From Burkholderia ubonensis subsp. mesacidophila (lineage in GTDB: Bacteria > Pseudomonadota > Gammaproteobacteria > Burkholderiales > Burkholderiaceae): 64,000 nt of DNA. A program made the position numbers and the translations under genes. The DNA is taken from contig NZ_CP020737.1 in NCBI RefSeq assembly GCF_002097715.1, positions 2,666,001-2,730,000 of the forward strand. The letters run 5' to 3'. This document shows positions 24,905 to 33,111 of this stretch, one piece after another. The notes under the pieces are model-generated. The model searched no databases. It was not told the origin of the DNA and saw only the letters and a list, made by a program, of their open reading frames with translations. How positions within the stretch are numbered: the first letter of the stretch is position 1; the number at the start of each line of letters is the position of its first letter.

Positions 24905-24981
24905 CCAAGGCTCTTTGTTCGGGGGTACAACGAGATGGATTCGCGCCACCGCTGGCGACGCTGAACAACAGACGAGCCTGG
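24905..24981 (-). promoter_or_regulatory. Long-range RNA helix reaching the leuA ribosome binding site
   Basis: In the leuA leader RNA, CCAGGCUC (24981-24974) and UUGUUC (24968-24963) can pair with GAGCCUUGG (24913-24905) and GAACAA (24920-24915). The 3' strand of this helix ends in the UUGG that begins the leuA ribosome binding site UUGGAG. No U-tract follows any hairpin here. This suggests control of translation initiation rather than termination; a smaller hairpin lies inside the loop. Inference from sequence only. Confidence 0.45.
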
Positions 24982-24998
24982 ACGGGGGGCGAAAACGG

Positions 24999-25079
24999 TC
25001 AGCGCGGCAGGCGCGCTAGCGCTAGCGCGCGTAGCGGCGCACCGGCTAGAAGGAGCGAGAGGCGGGAAAATGCAGTCAT
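24999..25079 (-). CDS. leuL: Leucine leader peptide upstream of leuA
   Basis: A 26-codon ORF beginning MTAFSRLSLLLAGAPLRAL on the minus strand. Eight of its 26 residues are leucine. Their codons are CTC, CTC, CTT, CTA, CTA, CTA, CTA and CTG; CTA is very rare in this GC-rich genome, so four in one short peptide is unlikely by chance. It lies between a good promoter and leuA, as leader peptides of attenuated operons do. Its start codon falls where transcription should begin, so the mRNA is probably leaderless. Codons 17-23 lie on a 20-bp perfect palindrome (25011-25030). Too short for routine gene callers. Confidence 0.72.
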   Translation of the reverse strand: MTAFSRLSLLLAGAPLRALALARLPR

Positions 25080-25086
25080 GCCAACG

Positions 25087-25115
25087 ACTATAGCGGCATT
25101 CCGCAGACCGCGCAA
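25087..25115 (-). promoter_or_regulatory. Promoter of leuL-leuA
   Basis: On the minus strand TTGCGC (25110-25115) and TATAGT (25087-25092) are exactly 17 bp apart. Seven bases separate the -10 element from the leuL ATG, so the predicted start of transcription is at or next to that ATG. Confidence 0.72.
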
Positions 25116-25153
25116 TCGGACGGGTCCCGAAGCGCGCGCGGAAAAAGGGGCAC

Positions 25154-25184
25154 AAAAAAACGGCGGCCCGCGGGCCGCCGTTTC
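25154..25184 (-). terminator. Terminator of psd-pssA
   Basis: On the minus strand ACGGCGGCCC and GGGCCGCCGT form a palindromic stem followed by seven T. It lies about 20 bases after the pssA stop and insulates leuA from the upstream operon. Confidence 0.9.
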
Positions 25185-25199
25185 GGAACATGTCGCGCG

Positions 25200-26066
25200 T
25201 CAATGCTCGCGCTGCGACGAGCGCGCCGGATTCGGACGCCCGCGCACCGCCATGTAGGCCCAGAACACGTAGCCGGACAGGCCGTACAGCACGAACAGGC
25301 AGAACAGCATCAGCGGCGGATCGGACGACACCAGCACGAACGCGACGACGACCAGCAGGGTCGCCGCGAACGGCACGCGGTGGCGCACGTCGAGCGCCTT
25401 GCCGCTGTAGAACGGCGCGTTCGACACCATCGTCACGCCCGCATAGATGGTCAGCACGAACGCGACCCACGGCAGCCAGCCGAGCTTCATCGGCACGCGG
25501 TTGTCGGTCGCGAGCCACACGAAGCCGGCGATCAGCGCCGCGGCGGCCGGGCTCGGCAGCCCCTGGAAGAAGCGCTTGTCGACCACCCCGATGTTCGCGT
25601 TGAAGCGCGCGAGGCGCAACGCGGCGCCCGAGCAGTAGACGAACGCGGCGAGCCAGCCCCAGCGGCCGAGATCCTTCAGCACCCACTCGTACATCACGAG
25701 CGCCGGCGCGACGCCGAAGGAAACCATGTCGGACAGGCTGTCGAACTGCTCGCCGAATGCGCTCTGCGTGTGCGTCATGCGTGCGACCCGACCGTCCATC
25801 CCGTCGAGCACCATCGCCGCGAAGATCGCGATCGCGGCGATCTCGAAGCGCACGTTCATCGCCTGCACCACCGCGAAGAATCCGCAGAACAGCGCGGCCG
25901 TGGTGAACGCGTTCGGCAGCAGGTAGATGCCGCGCGTCTTCAGGAACTGCTGGCGCTTCGCGCGGCGGCTCTCGACGATCGGCGCCGGATCCGGCGCGAC
26001 CGACTTGTTGCGGCGGAACGGCCGCAGGGTGCCATTGCGCGGCCGGCGCGGTTTGAATGCGGCCAT
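25200..26066 (-). CDS. pssA: CDP-diacylglycerol-serine O-phosphatidyltransferase
   Basis: Makes phosphatidylserine from CDP-diacylglycerol and serine, the precursor of phosphatidylethanolamine. 288 residues, integral membrane type. The CDP-alcohol phosphotransferase motif is intact: DGMDGRVARM then GEQFDSLSDMVSFG, carrying the four metal-binding aspartates. About eight membrane segments follow. The N-terminal 40 residues are basic. It follows psd by 15 bp, so both enzymes of the pathway are made together. Confidence 0.95.
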   Translation of the reverse strand: MAAFKPRRPRNGTLRPFRRNKSVAPDPAPIVESRRAKRQQFLKTRGIYLLPNAFTTAALFCGFFAVVQAMNVRFEIAAIAIFAAMVLDGMDGRVARMTHTQSAFGEQFDSLSDMVSFGVAPALVMYEWVLKDLGRWGWLAAFVYCSGAALRLARFNANIGVVDKRFFQGLPSPAAAALIAGFVWLATDNRVPMKLGWLPWVAFVLTIYAGVTMVSNAPFYSGKALDVRHRVPFAATLLVVVAFVLVSSDPPLMLFCLFVLYGLSGYVFWAYMAVRGRPNPARSSQREH

Positions 26067-26081
26067 CGTGCGCCCCGCCGC

Positions 26082-26726
26082 TTACTGTTCCAGCTCGGCG
26101 AGGATCGTCGACGACGCGTAGACCTTCTCGCCGATCGACACCTTCGCGCGGCTGCCGAGCGGCAGGTACACGTCGACGCGCGAACCGAAGCGGATGAAGC
26201 CGTAGCGCTGGCCGCGCGACAGCGGCTCGCCGGCGCGCACGTAGCACAGGATGCGGCGCGCGACGAGACCCGCGATCTGCACCGCCGTGACGGTCTTGCC
26301 GCTCGCCGTCTGGATCACGACCGCATTGCGCTCGTTCTCGGTCGACGCCTTGTCGATCGCCGCGTTCAGGAACGCGCCCGGGAAGTACTCGACCTTGGTC
26401 ACGGCGCCGTCCACCGGCGAACGCTGCGAGTGGACGTTGAAGACATTCATGAACACGCTGATCTTCAGCGCTTCGCGGTTCGCATACGGATCCTGCGTGG
26501 TCTCGACCGCGACGATGCGGCCGTCGGCCGGGCACAGCACCGCGTTCGGCTGCGCCGGGATCGGGCGCTGCGGGTCGCGGAAGAACTGGACGACGAAGAC
26601 GACCAGCAGCCAGAACGGCCACGCGAAGCCGAAGCCCCCGACGGCATGGATCAACAGCGCGATGACGGCTGCAATCGCGATGAACGGCCAGCCTTCGCGC
26701 GCGATGATCGGATGAGGATAGTTCAT
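26082..26726 (-). CDS. psd: Phosphatidylserine decarboxylase proenzyme
   Basis: Converts phosphatidylserine to phosphatidylethanolamine. 214 residues, the short type-A class. The Gly-Ser of [13 protein letters not shown] (near residue 180) is the expected self-cleavage site that creates the pyruvoyl cofactor. Two membrane segments near the N-terminus ([20 protein letters not shown]) anchor it. Starts 128 bases after ilvC ends, with the ilvC terminator between. Confidence 0.95.
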   Translation of the reverse strand: MNYPHPIIAREGWPFIAIAAVIALLIHAVGGFGFAWPFWLLVVFVVQFFRDPQRPIPAQPNAVLCPADGRIVAVETTQDPYANREALKISVFMNVFNVHSQRSPVDGAVTKVEYFPGAFLNAAIDKASTENERNAVVIQTASGKTVTAVQIAGLVARRILCYVRAGEPLSRGQRYGFIRFGSRVDVYLPLGSRAKVSIGEKVYASSTILAELEQ

Positions 26727-26768
26727 GGATTCGTTCTGTGTTCGGTGAATTGCAAAGCCCGTAGGATA

Positions 26769-26812
26769 GCAAAAGCCGCCCGGGGCACTGCTGCCTTCGG
26801 GCGGCTTTTTGC
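26769..26812 (-). terminator. Terminator of ilvC
   Basis: On the minus strand AGCCGCCCG and CGGGCGGC form the stem around a GC-rich loop, followed by TTTTG. The plus strand reads TTTTT after the stem as well. It lies about 40 bases after ilvC. Confidence 0.8.
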
Positions 26813-26853
26813 TACCGACCCTCCTCTCGAAGGGCCGGAACAGCTCGCGCTGC

Positions 26854-27888
<1,035 letters not shown>

Positions 27889-27964
27889 TCAGAGATTCAA
27901 AAATTCGTTCGATTGAGTACTGCGGGCCGGGACATGACGGCGCACCCGGCGTGCTGCGTCGGCA

Positions 27965-28456
27965 TCAGACCTTCAGGATGCGTTCGCCGCGCCCGATGCC
28001 GGAGCTGCCGGTGCGCACGGTCTCTAGGATCGCGCCCGCGTCCAGCCCCTGGATGAATGCGTCGAGCTTGTCGCTCGCGCCCGTCAATTCGATCGTGTAG
28101 GTCTTCTCGGTCACGTCGATGATGCGGCCCCGGAAAATGTCCGACATCCGCTTCATCTCTTCGCGCTCCTTGCCCACTGCGCGGACCTTGATCAGCATCA
28201 GCTCACGTTCGATGTGTGAACCGTCGGTCAGGTCCACCACTTTCACCACCTCGATCAGGCGGTTCAGATGCTTCGTGATCTGTTCGATCACGTCGTCGGA
28301 GCCGATGGAAACGATGGTGAGCCGCGACAGCGATTGGTCTTCGGTCGGCGCCACCGTCAAGGTTTCGATGTTGTAGCCGCGTGCGGAAAACAGGCCGACC
28401 ACGCGCGACAGCGCGCCCGGTTCGTTTTCCAGCAGGACGGAAATGATGTGTCTCAT
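27965..28456 (-). CDS. ilvH: Acetolactate synthase small (regulatory) subunit
   Basis: 163 residues. An N-terminal ACT domain (MRHIISVLLENEPGALSRVV) binds valine for feedback inhibition of the catalytic subunit, followed by the small-subunit C-terminal domain. Located 103 bp after ilvI and 94 bp before ilvC. Confidence 0.96.
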   Translation of the reverse strand: MRHIISVLLENEPGALSRVVGLFSARGYNIETLTVAPTEDQSLSRLTIVSIGSDDVIEQITKHLNRLIEVVKVVDLTDGSHIERELMLIKVRAVGKEREEMKRMSDIFRGRIIDVTEKTYTIELTGASDKLDAFIQGLDAGAILETVRTGSSGIGRGERILKV

Positions 28457-28559
28457 GTTCGCTTCTTCCAGAATGTGTCCGTGTCGATTCGCCCGCGCCG
28501 CGTGCCGCGCCGCCCTTCGTGAAGGCGGCCGCCCGCAGCCTCAAGCGCGCGTCGCGCCG

Positions 28560-30323
28560 TTACAGATCTTCCGATCCGAGCAGCATCTCGGTGATGCCCT
28601 TGCCGGCCTGGACCATCGGCCAGACGTTCTCGGTCGGATCGGTCTGGAAGTCGAGAAACACGGTGCGGTCCTTCAGGCGCAGCGCTTCCTTCAGCGCCGG
28701 CTCGACGTCCGCAGTCTTTTCGATGCGCATGCCGACATGGCCGTATGCCTCGGCGAGCTTCACGAAGTCCGGCAGCGCATCCATGTACGAATGCGAATAG
28801 CGCTTGCTGTATTCGATCTGCTGCCACTGGCGGACCATGCCGAGGTAGCGGTTGTTCAGCGAAATGATCTTGATGGGCGTGTCGTACTGCAGGCAGGTCG
28901 ACAGCTCCTGGATGCACATCTGAATCGAGCCTTCGCCCGTGATGCACAGCACGTCGTCGTCCGGGTGCGCCATCTTGACGCCCATCGCCGCCGGCAGGCC
29001 GAAGCCCATCGTGCCGAGGCCGCCCGAGTTGATCCAGCGGCGCGGCTTGTTGAAACGGTAGAACTGCGCGGCCCACATCTGGTGCTGGCCGACGTCCGAG
29101 CACACGAACGCGTTGCCGTCCGTCAGCTCCCACGCCTTCTCGACCACGTACTGCGGCTTGATGATCTCGCTGTCGCGGTCGTACTTCAGGCAGTCCTTCG
29201 CGCGCCAGCTTTCGATGTCCTTCCACCACTGCGCGAGCGCGTCGGTGTCCGGGCCGTGCTCGGCCGTCTGCAGCTGCTCGATCAGCTCCTTGAGCACTTC
29301 CTTCACGTCGCCGACGATCGGGATGTCGACCTTCACGCGCTTCGAGATCGACGACGGGTCGATGTCGATGTGGATGATCTTGCGCGGCCGCGACGCGAAG
29401 TGTTCCGGATCGCCGATCACGCGGTCGTCGAAGCGCGCGCCAATCGCGATCAGCACGTCGCAGTGCTGCATCGCCATGTTCGCTTCGTAGGTGCCGTGCA
29501 TGCCGAGCATGCCGAGGAATTTCTTGTCCGACGCGCGATAGCCGCCGAGGCCCATCAGCGTGTTGGTGACCGGGTAGCCGAGCAGGTCCGCGAACTGGTT
29601 CAGCTCGCGCGACGCGTCGGCGAGAATGATGCCGCCGCCGGTATAGATGTACGGGCGCTTCGCCGACAGCAGCAGCGACACAGCCTTGCGGATCTGGCCC
29701 GAATGGCCTTTCGTGACCGGGTTGTACGAGCGCAGCGACACGCTCTTGACGGGCTCATAGCGGCACGGCGTCTTCGAGATGTCCTTCGGGATGTCGATCA
29801 GCACGGGGCCCGGACGACCGGTACGGGCAATGTAGAAAGCCTTTTTGACGGTTTCCGCGAGGTCGCGCACGTCCTTCACGAGGAAGTTGTGCTTCACGCA
29901 CGGACGCGTGATGCCGACGGTGTCGCATTCCTGGAACGCATCCTGGCCGATCGCCGCGGTAGGCACCTGGCCGCTGATCACGACCATCGGGATCGAATCC
30001 ATGTAGGCCGTCGCGATGCCGGTCACCGCATTGGTGACGCCGGGGCCTGAGGTCACGAGGCAGACGCCGACCTTGCCGGTGGAACGCGCATACGCGTCCG
30101 CTGCGTGCACGGCCGCCTGTTCGTGGCGCACCAGCACGTGCTGAATCTTGTCTTGCTTGTACAGCTCGTCGTAGATATAGAGAACCGAGCCGCCGGGATA
30201 GCCCCAGATGAATTCGACGTTTTCGTCGGCCAGTGCCTGCATGAGCACCGTGGCGCCGATCGAGTCGCTATCGGGAGAGGAAAGGGGTTCCGACGTGGAG
30301 AATTCCGCGCTGGGCATGTTCAT
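28560..30323 (-). CDS. ilvI: Acetolactate synthase large (catalytic) subunit
   Basis: Thiamine-diphosphate enzyme that starts valine, leucine and isoleucine synthesis; 587 residues. The catalytic glutamate is in the RHEQAAVHAADAYAR motif and the FAD-binding central domain follows. The thiamine motif reads TGEGSIQM then NNRYLGMVRQWQ; the usual first GDG is GEG here. Two starts are possible, ATG at 30323 or 30317. The promoter is about 150 bases upstream. Also called ilvB in many annotations. Confidence 0.96.
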   Translation of the reverse strand: MNMPSAEFSTSEPLSSPDSDSIGATVLMQALADENVEFIWGYPGGSVLYIYDELYKQDKIQHVLVRHEQAAVHAADAYARSTGKVGVCLVTSGPGVTNAVTGIATAYMDSIPMVVISGQVPTAAIGQDAFQECDTVGITRPCVKHNFLVKDVRDLAETVKKAFYIARTGRPGPVLIDIPKDISKTPCRYEPVKSVSLRSYNPVTKGHSGQIRKAVSLLLSAKRPYIYTGGGIILADASRELNQFADLLGYPVTNTLMGLGGYRASDKKFLGMLGMHGTYEANMAMQHCDVLIAIGARFDDRVIGDPEHFASRPRKIIHIDIDPSSISKRVKVDIPIVGDVKEVLKELIEQLQTAEHGPDTDALAQWWKDIESWRAKDCLKYDRDSEIIKPQYVVEKAWELTDGNAFVCSDVGQHQMWAAQFYRFNKPRRWINSGGLGTMGFGLPAAMGVKMAHPDDDVLCITGEGSIQMCIQELSTCLQYDTPIKIISLNNRYLGMVRQWQQIEYSKRYSHSYMDALPDFVKLAEAYGHVGMRIEKTADVEPALKEALRLKDRTVFLDFQTDPTENVWPMVQAGKGITEMLLGSEDL

Positions 30324-30675
30324 CGTTGACCTATCGAATTTTCGGCAAAAAATTGATCGGGTGCTCTCTGCCGGGCTTGTGGCTCGGGTTCAAGCGGCGC
30401 GTCCAGTTTGAAGGGCGGGCTTCTTGGGCCAGCCTCAAATGAGACCATCACTTATGTTGCGAACGGACGACGATAGCGGGTCGCGCGAATGCCGTCAAGC
30501 AAAATGTCCCGCAGTGCATCATCGCCGCCCGCCGGCAGCCCCGCGCCGCGGTTCGCGCGCAACGCGCCGCCTCAAACCCGGTGCCAAGCAGCGCGAAAAT
30601 TTGTTAGCATCCGCGGGTTTTACGAAATTTTTCGACCTTCTTCACGCGGCAGTCCGCAGCGCATACCTTCACGGA
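30324..30675. other. Divergent intergenic region between ilvI and the ECF sigma gene
   Basis: About 350 bases serving two divergent operons. The ilv promoter is at 30470-30498. A 42-codon open frame on the minus strand (30320-30448) overlaps the ilvI start by ATGA, but it is not rich in Val, Leu or Ile. On the plus strand an AT-richer stretch near 30595-30640 probably holds the sigma-gene promoter, though I cannot fix its elements. Confidence 0.6.
30470..30498 (-). promoter_or_regulatory. Promoter of ilvI-ilvH-ilvC
   Basis: On the minus strand TTGACG (30493-30498) and TATCGT (30470-30475) are 17 bp apart. Transcription from here gives a leader of about 140 bases before ilvI. Confidence 0.6.
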
Positions 30676-31239
30676 ATGGCATCAGACAAGGAACTCGCCG
30701 ACTTTCTGGCGGGCGTCGAAAGGCGCGCGTTCAAGCAGGCTGCGTACGCGGTGCGTGACGACGATGCGTCGCTCGACATCGTGCAGGACGCGATGATCAA
30801 ACTGGCGGAGAAGTACGGCGACCGCCCGGCCGCCGAGTTGCCGCTGCTTTTTCAGCGGATCCTGCAGAACGCGATCCACGACTGGTTCCGCCGCCAGAAA
30901 GTCCGCAACACCTGGGTCACGCTCTTCTCGTCGCTGAACAATACGGACGACGAAGACTTCGACCCCCTCGAAACGCTCGAAGCGGCCGATCAGACGCCGG
31001 GCGTCGAGAGCAGCGAGCACCGCCTCGAGCGGGAACAGGTTCTGGCCCTGATCGACGAAGAAATCCAGAAACTTCCGGCGCGTCAACGGGAAGCGTTCCT
31101 GATGCGTTACTGGGAAGATATGGATGTCGCCGAGACTGCCGCCGCAATGGGGTGCTCCGAAGGCAGCGTCAAGACGCATTGCTCGCGAGCCACCCACACG
31201 CTGGCGGAAGCACTCAAGGCCAAAGGAATCACGCTATGA
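30676..31239 (+). CDS. ECF-type RNA polymerase sigma factor
   Basis: 187 residues from the ATG at 30676. Region 2 covers about 15-85 (AFKQAAYAVRDDDASLDIVQ, DWFRRQKVRNTW) for core and -10 binding. Region 4 covers about 130-180 with the helix-turn-helix VAETAAAMGCSEGSVKTHCS for -35 recognition. An acidic linker (DDEDFDPLETLEAAD) joins them. It overlaps the next gene by ATGA, so the pair is translationally coupled, typical of sigma and anti-sigma genes. The signal is unknown. Confidence 0.88.
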   Translation: MASDKELADFLAGVERRAFKQAAYAVRDDDASLDIVQDAMIKLAEKYGDRPAAELPLLFQRILQNAIHDWFRRQKVRNTWVTLFSSLNNTDDEDFDPLETLEAADQTPGVESSEHRLEREQVLALIDEEIQKLPARQREAFLMRYWEDMDVAETAAAMGCSEGSVKTHCSRATHTLAEALKAKGITL

Positions 31240-31664
31240 GCTCCGCTCCCGCAAACCGAGAACTCGAAATCGCGCTGAAGGTGCGCCGCGCGCTCGATGA
31301 GCGCGCGGCCGCGCTGCCGGCCGCCACCACCGACCGGCTGGCCACCGCCCGCCAGGCCGCGCTCGCGCGCAAGAAGCCCGAGCCGGTGGCGGCGCCAGTG
31401 TTCGTCCCCGCCTTCGCCGGCGCGGCCGGCGCCTACGGCCCGGCGGTCACGCCCCCGCGCCAGCCGGTGTCGTTCGCGCGCCGCCTGCTGCGCGCGTGGC
31501 CGCTCGCGCTGCTGCTCGCCGGCCTCGTCGGCATCGCGTACTGGGAAGACATGCAGCGCACCGCCGAGCTGGCCGACATCGACGCGGCGATGCTCAGCGA
31601 CGACCTGCCGCTCAACGCGTACCTCGATCACGGGTTCAACGCGTATCTTTCGCACGCACACTAA
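31236..31664 (+). CDS. DUF3619 family protein, candidate anti-sigma factor
   Basis: 142 residues. The N-terminal 85 residues are hydrophilic and would be cytoplasmic; one membrane helix spans about 88-110 (WPLALLLAGLVGIAYW), leaving a short periplasmic tail. That layout, plus coupling to the sigma gene by a 4-bp overlap, is what an anti-sigma factor looks like. No zinc-binding anti-sigma motif (HxxxCxxC) is present, so the assignment is inference. Confidence 0.65.
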   Translation: MSSAPANRELEIALKVRRALDERAAALPAATTDRLATARQAALARKKPEPVAAPVFVPAFAGAAGAYGPAVTPPRQPVSFARRLLRAWPLALLLAGLVGIAYWEDMQRTAELADIDAAMLSDDLPLNAYLDHGFNAYLSHAH

Positions 31665-31692
31665 TCGAACAAGCAACGAGGGGATCGCACGG

Positions 31693-32445
31693 GTGAGTCA
31701 GAAGCGCGGCCTGGCCGTATTTTTCGGATGCGTGATCGCGATCGCCGTCGCCTACGTCGCCACGTACCCGCGTTTCCACCCGCAACCCGAGGCGGTCACC
31801 GTCGCGACCAACGCGCCTGCGCTCGCGTCGGCCGCCATCGCGCTGACCGCCGACCTTGCGCCGCTGCCCGCCGCCGGCCCGCTGTCGTGGGCACGCCTGA
31901 CGCCCGCGCAGCACGCCGCGCTCGCGCCGTTCGCCGACCAATGGGATTCGTTCAGCGACGCCCGCAAGCGCAAATGGCTGAAGATCGCGGCACGCTACCC
32001 GAAGATGACGCCCGATGCGCAGAAGCGCCTGCAGGAGCGCATGGCCGAATGGGTCCGGATGACGCCCGAGCAGCGCCGCGTCGCGCGCGAGAACTACCAG
32101 ACCGCGAAGGACCTGTCCGCGCAGGCGCGTGAGCGCGCGTGGAAGGCCTACCAGCAGTTGCCCGAGGAGCAGAAGGAACGCCTCGCGGCCGCCGAGCGCC
32201 GCCGCCGGCCGACCGTCGTCAGCGCGCCGCCGACCGGCAAGGGCGACCGCGACGTCCGCCGCCTCGTGAACGCGCACGAACATCCGGCAAGCGGCGCGGG
32301 CGTCGTGCCGCCGACGCAGCCCGCATCGAGCGGCGCCGCCGCACCGCCGGCCGTCGCCTCGGCCACCGCGGGCGCCGCCCCGGCGTCGGCCGCGCCGGCG
32401 CCCGTGTCGCCCGCCGACGCGCCATCGCTGTTCAAGGGCTCCTGA
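31693..32445 (+). CDS. DUF3106 domain protein, membrane-anchored periplasmic
   Basis: 250 residues from the GTG at 31693 (preceded by a GGGG/GAGG-rich site). One N-terminal helix (about 7-25) acts as anchor or signal. Residues about 70-165 are helical and repeat short motifs such as PKMTPDAQKRLQERM and VRMTPEQRRVARENY, reminiscent of the LTPEQ-type motifs in Spy/CpxP/ZraP periplasmic stress proteins. The last 70 residues are Ala/Pro low complexity. It may sense or buffer envelope stress for the adjacent sigma factor, which is inference. Confidence 0.7.
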   Translation: MSQKRGLAVFFGCVIAIAVAYVATYPRFHPQPEAVTVATNAPALASAAIALTADLAPLPAAGPLSWARLTPAQHAALAPFADQWDSFSDARKRKWLKIAARYPKMTPDAQKRLQERMAEWVRMTPEQRRVARENYQTAKDLSAQARERAWKAYQQLPEEQKERLAAAERRRRPTVVSAPPTGKGDRDVRRLVNAHEHPASGAGVVPPTQPASSGAAAPPAVASATAGAAPASAAPAPVSPADAPSLFKGS

Positions 32446-32451
32446 GCGGCC

Positions 32452-32952
32452 GTGCCGCACACGATCCCGTCTCCCGCCACCCCGCCGTCCGTCCGGCGGC
32501 GTCTGGCCGCGCTGCTCTACGAGGGCGTCCTGCTGTTCGGCATCGTGTTTTTCGCCGGCCTCGCGTTCGCGCTCGCGACGCAGCAGCGCAACGGCCTCGT
32601 CCATCACGACCTGCTCGCCGCGTGGATCGCGCTCGTCGTCGGCGCGTATTTCGTCTGGTTCTGGACACATGGCGGCCAGACGCTCCCGATGAAGACCTGG
32701 CGCCTGCGGATCGAGTCGGCGAACGGCCGGCCGCTGAGCGCCGGCCACGCGCTCGTTCGCTACGCGCTCGGCTGGCTGTGGTTCCTGCCGCCGCTCGCAC
32801 TGCACCCCCTCCTCGGCCTGTCCGTGCCTGTCACGCTCACGCTCGGCGTCGCGTGGATCGCCGCCTGGGCCGGCGCGGCGCGGCTGCATCCGGACCGCCA
32901 GTTCCCGCACGACCGGCTCGCGCGCACCCGCGTGGTCGCGCTGCCGCGCTGA
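32452..32952 (+). CDS. RDD family membrane protein
   Basis: 166 residues from a GTG at 32452, six bases after the previous stop. Three to four membrane helices. The family's first Arg is present (VRRRLAALLYEGVLL) but the aspartate that normally follows is Glu. The MKTWRLRIESANGRPLSAGHAL stretch is typical of RDD proteins. Function unknown; last gene of the sigma operon. Confidence 0.8.
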   Translation: MPHTIPSPATPPSVRRRLAALLYEGVLLFGIVFFAGLAFALATQQRNGLVHHDLLAAWIALVVGAYFVWFWTHGGQTLPMKTWRLRIESANGRPLSAGHALVRYALGWLWFLPPLALHPLLGLSVPVTLTLGVAWIAAWAGAARLHPDRQFPHDRLARTRVVALPR

Positions 32953-33047
32953 CCGCCGCCCCGATCAGGCCGCCCGCCGCCTTCGCGCGGCCCTCGAAAA
33001 TTCACCCCTGAACGGTGCCGGCGCGCCGTAATAAGAACGTCTTGTGA

Positions 33048-33065
33048 CTGTCACGGCACAGTCAC
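33048..33065 (+). promoter_or_regulatory. Pho-box-like site before the lipid operon
   Basis: CTGTCAC, four bases, CAGTCAC: two near-copies of the PhoB heptamer CTGTCAT/C at the correct 11-bp period. The second heptamer differs at one position and the spacer GGCA is not AT-rich. The same bases also form an inverted repeat (GTGACTGT, six bases, ACAGTCAC at 33044-33065), so another regulator is possible. It ends 46 bases before the phosphoesterase start. Confidence 0.45.
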
Positions 33066-33111
33066 GCCCGCATGGCGCAATGCCGGTAATGTCAACCGGC
33101 GCGAGTCATGC

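Noticed and set aside
30424..30675. An 84-residue N-terminal extension of the ECF sigma gene
   Set aside because: The extension is Arg/Pro-rich, overlaps the divergent promoter region and is not typical of ECF sigma factors; the ATG at 30676 gives a normal length.
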